A DNA stretch of 64,000 nt from Verrucomicrobiales bacterium. Its GTDB lineage: Bacteria > Verrucomicrobiota > Verrucomicrobiia > Verrucomicrobiales > DEV007. Location: contig JARGNG010000019.1 of the NCBI GenBank assembly GCA_029213265.1, positions 24,645 to 88,644 of the forward strand, in the 5' to 3' direction. Shown here in pieces: positions 52,032-61,480 of this stretch (positions within the stretch are counted from its first letter, which is position 1; each line of letters starts with the position of its first letter). A program made the translations under genes and the position numbers. The notes under the pieces were generated by a model. It was not told the DNA's origin, searched no databases, and worked only from the letters and a program-made list of their open reading frames with translations.

Positions 52032-53510
52032 TTACCAGAGCTTCGGTGGCTCCGCTCCGGTCTTGGGATTTTTCAAGAGGGGTTTCGCGTCGACTTCTTT
52101 TCTCCACGCATCGAGTTCGGCGGCCATTTCTTTGGTCAGATCGGCCTCCAGCTGTTCAAGATTGTTGTGCTCCTTGATATCGGTGGAGAGTTGGTAAAGC
52201 TCGTAGGCTCCGTCCTCCAGATCCTGGATCAGTTTGTAGTCGCCTTTGCGAACTGCGCTGGCGGGGAAGCCTCCCTGGTTGGCGTAGTGGGGATAATGAA
52301 AAAAGATCGGGCCACGATTGAACTTGGCGAAGGGATTGCGAAGGAGAGGAACGAGGCTGACTCCGTCGACATGCTGGTCCGGCTTCAGGGGCAGTCCTGC
52401 CATTTCCAGAATGGTCGGATAAAAATCGGTACTGACGGCGGGAATGTTGCAGCGCGTTCCTGCGGGAGTTACGCCGGGCCAGCGAACGATCACAGGCTCG
52501 CGAACACCGCCTTCATACATCCATCCTTTTCCTCCACGCAGAGGAAGATTGGAAGTCGGATGTCCCTCCGAAGTGGAAAGGCCGCCGTTGTCCGACATGA
52601 AGATGATCGCAGTTTTGTCTCGCAGGTTCAGTTCGTCGAGCCGGTTCACGATGCGACCGACAGCGAGGTCCAGACTTTCGACCATGGCGGCATAGACGGC
52701 GTGGTCCTGGCGAATCCGGACTTTTCTTTCCGCCTTCGTGTCCTTCCAAACCTGGCGCTCGCCCCCGATGTCGAAGCTGCCTTCTTCGTCGGCGATGTTC
52801 AACTTCTTCGCCTTCGCTTCGTACTTCTGGATGAGATTTTTCGGAGCCTGCAGCGGAGTGTGGACACTGTAAAAGGAAAGGTAGAGAAGAAACGGGTCGT
52901 CCGTTTTCGACGCCTGATTCAGAAAAGCTACGGATTCCCTCGAGAGTCGATCGGTGAGAAATTCCCCCTCCGGGCCGGCGGGAAGATTTTCGACATTCTT
53001 GTAGGGGGAGAAGTAGCTGCGGGGCATACCATTCGCACCTCCGCCCTTGTTGATATCAAATCCCTGGTCGGTGGGTAGATGACCATCTCCCCCGAGGTGC
53101 CACTTGCCCGCGAAGAAGGTCTGGTAGCCGTTCTCTTTCAAGGCCTCTGCCAGGGTGACTTCCTCCAGCGCCATCACGGTTTCAAAATCGGCCGCTCCAA
53201 ACGTTCCATTTCTCCGGCCGGAAAAGAAGTTGGTCGTATTCGTCCGCGCCGGATACTTGCCCGTAAAAATACTGGCCCGGGTCGGAGAGCAAACCTGAGA
53301 GGCAGCGTAGAAGTCCGTGAAAACCAATCCGCTCGCAGCAAGCCCGTCGAGATTCGGTGTTTCGTAAAAGGAGTCCCGATTGTTGAAGCCAACGTCGTTG
53401 TATCCGAGGTCATCGGCGAGAAGGAACACAAAGTTCATTTTGTCCTGCGCGGATGAAATGCCCCCGAAGAACAGAGCGACGGCGGTAAGGGAGTGGAAAA
53501 TTCGATTCAT
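52032..53510 (-). CDS. Secreted sulfatase, second copy
   Basis: The 492-residue S1-family sulfatase has a signal peptide (1-21), Asp33-Asp34 in LLADDLGYNDV, the formylglycine motif Cys74-Ser-Pro-Thr-Arg, and GKWHLGGDG. It differs from the first sulfatase around SPYKNVENLPAGPEG and ends with the usual C-terminal domain (RKGDYKLIQDLEDG). Substrate unknown, possibly a sulfated polysaccharide. The downstream esterase gene on the same strand suggests joint removal of sulfate and acyl groups. The start is the first ATG, directly preceding the signal peptide. Confidence 0.94.
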   Translation of the reverse strand: MNRIFHSLTAVALFFGGISSAQDKMNFVFLLADDLGYNDVGFNNRDSFYETPNLDGLAASGLVFTDFYAASQVCSPTRASIFTGKYPARTNTTNFFSGRRNGTFGAADFETVMALEEVTLAEALKENGYQTFFAGKWHLGGDGHLPTDQGFDINKGGGANGMPRSYFSPYKNVENLPAGPEGEFLTDRLSRESVAFLNQASKTDDPFLLYLSFYSVHTPLQAPKNLIQKYEAKAKKLNIADEEGSFDIGGERQVWKDTKAERKVRIRQDHAVYAAMVESLDLAVGRIVNRLDELNLRDKTAIIFMSDNGGLSTSEGHPTSNLPLRGGKGWMYEGGVREPVIVRWPGVTPAGTRCNIPAVSTDFYPTILEMAGLPLKPDQHVDGVSLVPLLRNPFAKFNRGPIFFHYPHYANQGGFPASAVRKGDYKLIQDLEDGAYELYQLSTDIKEHNNLEQLEADLTKEMAAELDAWRKEVDAKPLLKNPKTGAEPPKLW

Positions 53511-53649
53511 AGAGGGAGGGCAAGAGTCTCATGATCGGGGAATCGCACCAAGAAAAACCGTATCCGCGAATGTCACTTCAATGCGCCTACCCAAATCGCC
53601 TCGCTATCTTGATTGAAATCGTGAAGATTCCCTTCTACGCTACCTTCCT

Positions 53650-54060
53650 ATGTCGCGAAAAGTTCGTCTCACCCGCATGATTGGTCGCACCAGTGACGTG
53701 GCGCAAGATCTCAGCAAGTTGCACTTTTCGGGTTTCCAGTCTGCTCAGGGATGGAGCCCGGAGATCAATGTATACCGGTACGACGACCGGATCGAAATCT
53801 GGGCTGATCTCGCCGGTGTGGAAAAGACGAACATCGATGTGGATGTACTACCGGACCGGGTTCGAATTTCGGGTGACCGGAAACCGCCTCTTCCGACGCG
53901 GGATACATCGAGCCAGTGCCGCCAGGTCCTCGCCATGGAAATCGAAAGTGGTCGCTTCGGCCGCGAGATCGTTCTCCCAGTGGAAGTCGACCGAAACCGC
54001 GTCACCGCCAAGCAGGAGAACGGTCTTCTCTGGATTGTTCTTCCGATTGCAGAAGCCTGA
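53650..54060 (+). CDS. Hsp20 family small heat-shock protein
   Basis: This 136-residue alpha-crystallin-domain protein is an ATP-independent holdase chaperone. Visible segments are WSPEINVYRYDDRIEIWADLAG, the beta region VEKTNIDVDVLPDRVRISGDR, FGREIVLPVEVDRNRVTAKQENGLLWIVLP and a short C-terminus in place of the usual IxI motif (VLPIAEA). It ends 65 bp before lon on the same strand, suggesting a shared stress transcript. No CIRCE element is visible upstream. Confidence 0.92.
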   Translation: MSRKVRLTRMIGRTSDVAQDLSKLHFSGFQSAQGWSPEINVYRYDDRIEIWADLAGVEKTNIDVDVLPDRVRISGDRKPPLPTRDTSSQCRQVLAMEIESGRFGREIVLPVEVDRNRVTAKQENGLLWIVLPIAEA

Positions 54061-54125
54061 TTTCCCGGCGGGATACCGGCTCCGCTCTTTTACCCTCCCT
54101 TCCTTTTTCTATTTCCTTATTCCTT

Positions 54126-56534
54126 ATGGACGATTTTGAACAAATGCTGAACGACAGCTCCGGTGATATCATCGAGATCTCGACAAGTCAGCCTGATGCA
54201 GAACTGCCCGAGTGGCGCAGCGATATGCCGGCGACCATTCCCGTGATGCCGTTGCGGGGAGTCGTACTCTTCCCGGGCACCGTCGCGCCCCTGACGGTCG
54301 AGCGCTCCGCCAGCCAGCAGCTTCTCGAAGAACTTCTCCCGACCGGAAAGCTTCTCGGACTTTCCACCCAGAAGGATGGAGATGTCGACGAACCGGGTCC
54401 GGACGAGGTCTACGAAGTGGGTGTGTTAGGGAATGTTCTCCGTATGGTGAAGCAGGACGACAATCAAATGCTGGTTCTGATCCAGGTCGTGGAACGCATT
54501 CGCCTGACGAAGTTCGTGCAATCGAAACCCTACCTGAAGGCGGAATTTGAGATTCTCGAAAATCATTTTCCCAAAGACAACGATGTCTGGAAAGCCACGC
54601 TGAGAAACATTCGCGAGTCGGCGCAGAAGTTCATCGAGACGAATCCCAATATTCCCGACGAAGCGACCCAGGCTCTCAACGGGATCGACTCGCCCTCGAT
54701 TCTGACTGATTTCCTCGCGACCAACCTCAGTCTCGATCTGACGCAAAAGCAGGCTCTGCTCGAAGAGACCAAGGTCGGGGAACGGGCTGACAGAGTGCAG
54801 CAGATTCTCAACAACCAGCTTCATATTGCAGAGCTGCAGCAGAAGCTTCGCGACGACGTCGAAGACGAATTTTCCGACGCGCAGCGGCGGGCCTACCTCC
54901 GCGAACAACTTCGTGCAATTCAGCGGGAGCTGGGGGAAGGCGACGGATCCGAGGAGCAAAGCGAAGATCTCCGCGACCGCCTCGAAGCGGCGGATCTTCC
55001 GGAAGACGTGATGGAAGCAGCGGAGCGGGAGTTAAAACGTCTCGATATCATTCCGCCTGCCAGTCCCGAGCATTCGGTCATCGTCAGTTACCTCGAGACT
55101 GTCGCCGAACTGCCCTGGAACAAACTCAGTGACGACAACGAAGATCTGCACCGGGCCGGGGAAATCCTGGATCGCGATCACTACGGCTTGGAGAAAGTGA
55201 AGCGCCGCCTTCTCGAATATCTCGCTGTGAGAAAACTTAATCCGGACGGGCGCGGCCCGATTCTCTGTTTGTTGGGCCCTCCCGGAGTCGGGAAAACGAG
55301 CCTGGGTCGATCCATCGCCGATGCGCTCGGGCGTGAGTTTGCCCGGATCAGTGTGGGCGGCATTCGAGACGAAGCCGAAATTCGCGGACACCGGAGAACC
55401 TACATCGGCTCGATGCCGGGCCGACTAATCCAGGAGATCCGCCGAGTCGGAACCCGGAATCCGGTCATCATGCTCGACGAGGTCGACAAGATCGGGAATG
55501 ACTTTCGCGGTGATCCCGCGAGCGCGCTTCTGGAGGTGCTGGATCCGCGGCAGAACCATGAATTTGTCGATCGCTATCTCGACGTTCCCTTTGACCTGAG
55601 TCAGGTCATTTTCATCTCCACCGCGAACACGATTTACCCGGTCCCCGGTCCGCTGCGCGACCGGATGGAGGTCATTCATCTGCCCGGCTACACCGAGGAG
55701 GAAAAGCTGGAGATCGCAAGTCGCTACCTCGTGAAACGTCAGCTCAAGGAAAACGGGCTCAAGGTGAAGCATTGCCGCTGGAACAAAACCGCCCTCCGCA
55801 AAGTGATCGAAGATTATACCCGCGAGGCCGGCGTCCGAAATCTGGAGCGGGAAATCGGGAGTGTCTGCCGCTCCGTCGCGGCGAAAGTCGCGCTCGAAGA
55901 TTCCACCGCGATTAAGATCACGCCGGAGTACGTCGAGGAAGTTCTCGGACCGCCCAAATTTGCCCGCGAAACGAAGATGTGGATCAGCCGTCCGGGAGTG
56001 GTGAACGGCCTCGCCTACACGACTGTCGGTGGTGAAGTCCTCAATATCGAGGCGCTACGCTACGCAGGAAGCGGTCACATCAAACTGACCGGCCAGATCG
56101 GCGACGTCATGAAAGAATCAATGCAGGCGGCCTGGAGCCTGGTCCGCAACCGTGCGGATCAGCTGGGCATCGATCACGAGGATTTCGGAAAGTACGATAT
56201 TCACGTCCACGTCCCGGCCGGAGCGGTTCCCAAGGACGGCCCTTCCGCCGGCTGTGCGATGTACACGGCCCTCGCCTCCCTCTTCACCGACAAGCGCGTC
56301 GACAAAGACATCGCCATGACCGGGGAAATCAATCTTCGCGGTGCGGTTCTTCCCATTGGTGGACTGAAGGAAAAAGCGATCGGTGCGGTTCAGGCGGGGA
56401 TCAAAACCATTCTCATTCCGGAACTGAACCTCAAGGATGTTCCTGAGATTCCCGAGTCAGCGAAGAAGAAGCTGAAGATCCTGCCGATGAAGACGGTCGA
56501 TGAGGTGCTGGAAGCCGTTTTAAAAAAGCGGTGA
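54126..56534 (+). CDS. lon: ATP-dependent Lon protease
   Basis: The 802-residue protein has an N-terminal LON substrate-binding domain (MPLRGVVLFPGTVAPLTVERS), the coiled-coil region, an AAA+ module with Walker A Gly384-Pro-Pro-Gly-Val-Gly-Lys390-Thr391 and Walker B VIMLDEVDKI, and a protease domain with catalytic Ser707 in KDGPSAG. It degrades unfolded and short-lived regulatory proteins in the cytoplasm. I chose the ATG at 54126; the open frame from 53916 runs through the Hsp20 gene out of phase. The start is preceded by an almost pure pyrimidine tract rather than a Shine-Dalgarno. Confidence 0.95.
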   Translation: MDDFEQMLNDSSGDIIEISTSQPDAELPEWRSDMPATIPVMPLRGVVLFPGTVAPLTVERSASQQLLEELLPTGKLLGLSTQKDGDVDEPGPDEVYEVGVLGNVLRMVKQDDNQMLVLIQVVERIRLTKFVQSKPYLKAEFEILENHFPKDNDVWKATLRNIRESAQKFIETNPNIPDEATQALNGIDSPSILTDFLATNLSLDLTQKQALLEETKVGERADRVQQILNNQLHIAELQQKLRDDVEDEFSDAQRRAYLREQLRAIQRELGEGDGSEEQSEDLRDRLEAADLPEDVMEAAERELKRLDIIPPASPEHSVIVSYLETVAELPWNKLSDDNEDLHRAGEILDRDHYGLEKVKRRLLEYLAVRKLNPDGRGPILCLLGPPGVGKTSLGRSIADALGREFARISVGGIRDEAEIRGHRRTYIGSMPGRLIQEIRRVGTRNPVIMLDEVDKIGNDFRGDPASALLEVLDPRQNHEFVDRYLDVPFDLSQVIFISTANTIYPVPGPLRDRMEVIHLPGYTEEEKLEIASRYLVKRQLKENGLKVKHCRWNKTALRKVIEDYTREAGVRNLEREIGSVCRSVAAKVALEDSTAIKITPEYVEEVLGPPKFARETKMWISRPGVVNGLAYTTVGGEVLNIEALRYAGSGHIKLTGQIGDVMKESMQAAWSLVRNRADQLGIDHEDFGKYDIHVHVPAGAVPKDGPSAGCAMYTALASLFTDKRVDKDIAMTGEINLRGAVLPIGGLKEKAIGAVQAGIKTILIPELNLKDVPEIPESAKKKLKILPMKTVDEVLEAVLKKR

Positions 56535-56722
56535 GGGGCGAATAGGAACGTGGAAAGCGAAGGCCAGGCCTATCTGTGGGTTTTTGTTGCACCTTCCACT
56601 GCCCAACGAAAAAGGATCTCCTGCACTGCCGCACGCGAGTTAATTGAGGCAACGATGTGCCGTGTCTGTGATGGTCACGACCCGGTTGCGATCATTCGAA
56701 TTCGCGAGCATTCCGCCTTTTC

Positions 56723-58420
56723 TCACTCCGCCTTCCGAATCGCCTGCAGAATCATATTCAGCTTCACCCGGCCGCGCCATTCGTTGCGGTCGATCGTAAA
56801 AGCGATGTCGAAAGGTGGGCGGGGGAGATCGAGGCTCGCGGAATTGAAATAGATTCCTTCGTGCTCGTGTCCGTTTTGCTGAAAGCGGAATTTCAGGTGC
56901 TTTTCCTTGATGACGCGGGGAGCGTCGGCCACCTGGACCGCCGAAGCCATGAACAGGGGCTGAGGGTTGCCGGCGCCAAAAGGCCGTAGCAGTTCGTAGC
57001 TGTCGAGGAGGTCGAGAGACAAGTCGGCAAAACTGATCTCTGCATCGATGTGAAGTTTCGGTGTCAGCGTATCGCCATCGACTTGGTCCTGAACGTCTTT
57101 GAGAAAGGCTTTGCGGAAGGCGTCGAGATTTTCCTCCCGGACACTGACCCCGGCCGCCATCTCGTGGCCACCTCCGGCTTCGATCAAGTCACCGGATGCC
57201 TCCAGCGCGCGAACGAGGGAAATTCCGGTGACACTGCGTCCGCTTCCTTTACCGAGGCCGGTGTCGTCGATCCCGACAATGAAAGTCGGGCGGTGATACT
57301 GCTTGGAAATTCTGGAGGCAACAATGCCGACGACTCCGGGATGCCAGCCGCGCGAGCCGACCACGATTCCGTAGCTGCGCTGCTCCGGAGTGAGATCGTG
57401 GATCATTTGCTCGGCCTCCTCCCGTGTCTTCTGCTCCAGTTCCTGCCGGTCCCGATTCTGCTGATCCAGCGCCTCCGCGAGGACCCGGGACTCGTCTTCG
57501 TCCTGGCATAACAGGAGATCGAGAGATGCGGCCGCCGTGTCGAGTCGACCGGCCGCGTTCAATCGGGGACCCAGCTTGAAGCCGACATCGTTGCTCCGCG
57601 CCGGTGACTTGACCCCGGCAATCGTTTTGAGAGCGACCAGGCCCGGATGAATGGTGCGGTCCAGTTGTGCCAATCCGCGTCGGGCGAAAATTCGATTCTC
57701 CTCTTCCAGTGGGACAATATCAGCAATCGTTCCAAGAGCGACGAGATCGAGATAGTCCTTGAGATCGAAGTGGGAGAGCGGTCGCGTTTTTAACAAAGCA
57801 TGAGCGACCTTGAACACCACGCCCGCGGTGCAGAGGTAATGAAAATCGTCTCCCATCTTCGGATTGACGAGGGCGACACAGTCGGCCGCTCCCTCCGAGG
57901 ATGGTTCGTGGTGATCGAGAATGATCAAATCGATTCCCCTTTCCTTGAGAATGATCGCTTCGTCGCGGGAGTTGGTGCCGCAGTCAGCGGCGATCAGGAG
58001 AGTCGTGTTGCCGTCGCCGGTGCTGTTCTCGATGCCCTTCCGGCTCAGGCCGTAGCCTTCTTCGAGCCGGGTCGGAACAAATCGCTTCGGCGTCATGCCA
58101 TAGGCGGAGAGAATGGAATCGAGCAGCGCAATCGAGCTGACTCCGTCGACATCGTAGTCCCCGTAGAGCACAACTTCTTCGCCCTCGTCGACAGCCTGAA
58201 AGATCCGTTCGACGGCTCTGGCGACGCCCGGAAGGGAAAAAGGATCTCCCAGATCATTGAGTCTGGGATGGAGAAATTGTTCCAGCTTTTCCTGATCGAC
58301 AAAGCCACGCTGCATCGCCAATCCCACGACAACGGGGGAAAGAGAAAATGCGCTCGCGTATTCGCGAACGAGATCCCGGTCCGGGGAAGGGGCCACGATC
58401 CATTTCTGTTTGGCAGACAT
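56723..58420 (-). CDS. recJ: Single-stranded-DNA-specific exonuclease RecJ
   Basis: This 565-residue DHH-family exonuclease acts 5' to 3' on single-stranded DNA in mismatch, base-excision and recombinational repair. The phosphoesterase motifs are clear: YGDYDVDGVSSIALL, LLIAADCGTNS, LIILDHHEPSSEG and GFKLGPRLNAAGRLDTA; the DHHA1 domain has GIVVGSRGWHPGVVGIVASR and GRSVTGISLVRALEASG. A C-terminal OB fold (KLHIDAEISF..., LKFRFQQNG) completes it. It is convergent with lon, leaving a 188-bp gap in which I see no gene or clear terminator. Confidence 0.95.
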   Translation of the reverse strand: MSAKQKWIVAPSPDRDLVREYASAFSLSPVVVGLAMQRGFVDQEKLEQFLHPRLNDLGDPFSLPGVARAVERIFQAVDEGEEVVLYGDYDVDGVSSIALLDSILSAYGMTPKRFVPTRLEEGYGLSRKGIENSTGDGNTTLLIAADCGTNSRDEAIILKERGIDLIILDHHEPSSEGAADCVALVNPKMGDDFHYLCTAGVVFKVAHALLKTRPLSHFDLKDYLDLVALGTIADIVPLEEENRIFARRGLAQLDRTIHPGLVALKTIAGVKSPARSNDVGFKLGPRLNAAGRLDTAAASLDLLLCQDEDESRVLAEALDQQNRDRQELEQKTREEAEQMIHDLTPEQRSYGIVVGSRGWHPGVVGIVASRISKQYHRPTFIVGIDDTGLGKGSGRSVTGISLVRALEASGDLIEAGGGHEMAAGVSVREENLDAFRKAFLKDVQDQVDGDTLTPKLHIDAEISFADLSLDLLDSYELLRPFGAGNPQPLFMASAVQVADAPRVIKEKHLKFRFQQNGHEHEGIYFNSASLDLPRPPFDIAFTIDRNEWRGRVKLNMILQAIRKAE

Positions 58421-58622
58421 CGCGAAACTCTAGGGAATTTGCGGTGCCTGTAAAGACAGCCCTCAATTACTTTCGAGAAAATCGGGCCCGGATTTCTTTT
58501 TTTGGAAAAATTTCCCTTTTTTTCAATCAGCTCCGGGGAGCTGTCGATTCTCTTCCTGAACACCGGATGACAGGACGAAAGAATCGCCCTTCCCGAATAT
58601 AAAAAATCACACTGACAATATC

Positions 58623-58898
58623 ATGAAGACACTTCTTATCGCACTCATCGCCGTCGCTGCTCCCTTCGGACTCGTTTCTGTCGCTGACGCCGGACAATAC
58701 TGCCACACTCCCAAAGTTTCCTACTGCAAGCCCAAGGTTTACAAGGTAAGCACTTGCGAAATCAACCGCTGCTACCAGTGCAGAACCGCCTACGACCACT
58801 GCGGTCATCGCTACACCTATCGGGTCGCCGTCATCACTTACAAGGATCACTACTCCAACGGCAGCTGGCGCACCTGGACGAAGACCGTCCGCGTCTAA
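58623..58898 (+). CDS. Small secreted Cys/Tyr-rich protein
   Basis: This 91-residue protein has a clear signal peptide (about 1-23, ending VADA). The mature part of about 68 residues contains six cysteines and nine tyrosines, with spacing such as CHTPKVSYCKPKVYKVSTC and CYQCRTAYDHCGHRYTYR. Even cysteine number suggests disulfides. A TATAAA box lies about 20 bases upstream of the start and a strong terminator follows, so it is a monocistronic unit. I do not recognise a family; a small secreted structural or defence peptide is possible. Confidence 0.72.
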   Translation: MKTLLIALIAVAAPFGLVSVADAGQYCHTPKVSYCKPKVYKVSTCEINRCYQCRTAYDHCGHRYTYRVAVITYKDHYSNGSWRTWTKTVRV

Positions 58899-58998
58899 CT
58901 TGATAGTTTTGGAGCTCCCGCAAGGAACCGCAATTTCAGGGGAATCCACAAATGGCCGCGAGGCCGAAAGCGTTTACCAAGGGCGCTTTCAGGGGATG

Positions 58999-59033
58999 AC
59001 AACCGGACAGGGAAACCTGTCCGGTTGTTTTTT
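58999..59033 (+). terminator. Rho-independent terminator after the small secreted gene
   Basis: A perfect 13-bp stem (58999-59011 with 59016-59028) closes on a GAAA tetraloop and runs directly into six Ts (59028-59033). It is the strongest terminator in the window. It lies 100 bases after the stop codon of the small secreted protein gene and stops plus-strand transcription before the convergent peroxiredoxin gene. Confidence 0.85.
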
Positions 59034-59129
59034 GGGCGAAAAGGGAGCAAATTCCGGGACGATTCGGATAGGATGAAGGTGCTCGCTCCCGCGTTGGCCG
59101 CCCGATAGCACGGTTCGTTCACGGATACG

Positions 59130-59157
59130 AAAAAGGCGTGCCCGATGGAAGCACGCC
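59130..59157 (-). terminator. Rho-independent terminator of the peroxiredoxin gene
   Basis: Read on the minus strand, GGCGTGC pairs with GCACGCC around a 9-base loop and is followed by five Ts. It lies about 30 bases after the peroxiredoxin stop and terminates that transcript. Confidence 0.75.
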
Positions 59158-59187
59158 CTCTTTGCAAGGTTTGAGTTTTCGAAGAGA

Positions 59188-59817
59188 TCAGCCCTTCGCC
59201 AGGTAGGCGGCGGTGCTCTCGTGAGTGGCCTCCATCGCTTCGGCACCTTTCTCCCAGTCCATCGGGCAGACTTCGCCGTTTTCTTCGAAGTGCTGGAGCG
59301 CATCGACGATCCGGAGCGCTTCTTTGATGGAGCGTCCCAAAGGCAGGTTGTTGACGAGCTGGTGCTGAACAATCCCGTTCTTGTCGATCAGGAAAAGTCC
59401 GCGATAGGCGATCAGCTCTCCTTCGACCATGAGATCACCATACTCATCGAAGTCGTATTCACCGACGAGAACGTCATAGGACGCGGAAATCGTCTTGTTG
59501 GTGTCGGCGACGAGAGGATAAGTCACTCCGCCGATTCCGCCTTTGTCGCGATCCACCTGGAGCCAGCCCCAGTGCGACATCTCTGTATCGGTAGAGCATC
59601 CAACCACAGCTACATTGCGGCTTTCGAATTCGGCGAGATGATCCTGAAACGCATGAAGCTCAGTGGGGCAGACAAAGGTGAAGTCCTTCGGGTAGAAGAA
59701 GAGGATGACGTATTTCTCGCCCTTGTATTGATCGAGCGAAAAATTCTCAACAATTTGGCCGTCTACAACGGCATTGGCACTGAATGAAGGAGCGGTTTTC
59801 CCGACGAGTACTGACAT
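59188..59817 (-). CDS. 2-Cys peroxiredoxin
   Basis: This 209-residue peroxiredoxin is of the AhpC/Prx1 type. The peroxidatic cysteine is Cys50 in FTFVCPTEL, with the conserved Thr/Arg environment. The resolving cysteine is Cys184 in GEVCPMDW. A GGIG motif (about 93-96) is present while the C-terminal YF motif is not, so it should resist over-oxidation. It reduces hydrogen peroxide and organic peroxides in the cytoplasm. It has its own terminator and is divergent from the cys operon. Confidence 0.95.
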   Translation of the reverse strand: MSVLVGKTAPSFSANAVVDGQIVENFSLDQYKGEKYVILFFYPKDFTFVCPTELHAFQDHLAEFESRNVAVVGCSTDTEMSHWGWLQVDRDKGGIGGVTYPLVADTNKTISASYDVLVGEYDFDEYGDLMVEGELIAYRGLFLIDKNGIVQHQLVNNLPLGRSIKEALRIVDALQHFEENGEVCPMDWEKGAEAMEATHESTAAYLAKG

Positions 59818-60039
59818 GGAATGAGTGGGTAGGATTTCGTAGTAAAAGAACTGCGCAAACTTGGTTGCACCGATCCGACAGTCAACTACGAATGAGCGTT
59901 TCCAAATGGATGTCTTGTTTCGACGGGATTTTCCCGAAGGATTCTTTCCAGAGATCCGGTCGCGAAATCGATTTTCCGAAAATTGGTTGACGCTGCCTCG
60001 TAAGGATAGTTAGTTGTGAAGCATCTAAAGTCGACAAAT

Positions 60040-60054
60040 CCTATCAAGAATAGG
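60040..60054 (+). promoter_or_regulatory. Inverted repeat over the cysH ribosome-binding region
   Basis: CCTAT-CAAGA-ATAGG is a perfect 5-bp hairpin ending ten bases before the cysH ATG. Its right arm contains the only AGG that could serve as ribosome-binding site, so folding would hide it. It could alternatively be an operator. The rest of the 247-bp gap to the peroxiredoxin gene shows a TTGACG hexamer near 59984, with no good -10 at standard distance. Confidence 0.35.
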
Positions 60055-60064
60055 TAGTTTACAG

Positions 60065-60832
<768 letters not shown>

Positions 60833-60854
60833 TCCACTATAAGTCCCCCTTTCC

Positions 60855-61463
60855 ATGAGTTCGAATCTCGATCATATCTATCCCGTGTTTGACAAGATGC
60901 TCCCTCGCGAAGCGAAGGAGGAACTGCTCGGTCAGCGCGGCGCCGTGATCTGGATGTATGGACTGAGCGGGTCCGGAAAAAGCACTCTCGCCAACCTGCT
61001 GGAGCGCCGTCTTCACGAGCAGGGCCGAATGGTCAAGGTTCTCGACGGCGACAATGTCCGTTCCGGTCTCAATAAAAACCTCGGCTTTTCCGATGAGGAC
61101 CGCCTCGAAAACATTCGCCGAGTCTCCGAGGTGGCAAAACTCTTTGCCGATAGCGGAATCATTACGATCACCTCCTTCATTACTCCCAACAACGAACTGA
61201 GAAAGATGGCCCGGGAGATCATTGGCGACGATGACCTTCTCGAGGTCTACGTGAAGGCATCCTTCGAAATCTGCGCCGAACGCGACCCCAAAGGCCTCTA
61301 CGCGAAGGTAAAGGCCGGAGAAGTGAAACAATTTACCGGAAAGGACTCCGCCTTTGAAGAGCCGGATCGTCCTGACCTTGTCATTGACACAGAGGCACTC
61401 AGCGAAGAAGAGTCCCTCTCCGTCCTCCTCGACGCCTCCCTTGCCAAAGTCGGCCGCAGCTGA
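60855..61463 (+). CDS. cysC: Adenylyl-sulfate kinase
   Basis: The 202-residue kinase phosphorylates APS to PAPS. It has the P-loop Gly36-Leu-Ser-Gly-Ser-Gly-Lys42-Ser-Thr44, the APS-kinase motif LDGDNVRSGLNKNLGFSDEDR, and ITSFITPNNELR. It is a separate protein, not fused to CysN. It lies 22 bp after cysH and 17 bp before cysD. The start is preceded by a pyrimidine-rich stretch with no Shine-Dalgarno. Confidence 0.96.
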   Translation: MSSNLDHIYPVFDKMLPREAKEELLGQRGAVIWMYGLSGSGKSTLANLLERRLHEQGRMVKVLDGDNVRSGLNKNLGFSDEDRLENIRRVSEVAKLFADSGIITITSFITPNNELRKMAREIIGDDDLLEVYVKASFEICAERDPKGLYAKVKAGEVKQFTGKDSAFEEPDRPDLVIDTEALSEEESLSVLLDASLAKVGRS

Positions 61464-61480
61464 CCCAACCCTTTTTTATC

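Noticed and set aside
53511..53649. CIRCE element before hsp20
   Set aside because: The TTAGCACTC-N9-GAGTGCTAA pattern is absent.
56535..56852. Possible 100-codon gene after lon
   Set aside because: It mostly overlaps the 3' end of recJ on the other strand and has no recognisable sequence.
59818..60064. SAM riboswitch before cysH
   Set aside because: No SAM-I or SAM-II core is recognisable; only a short hairpin is present.
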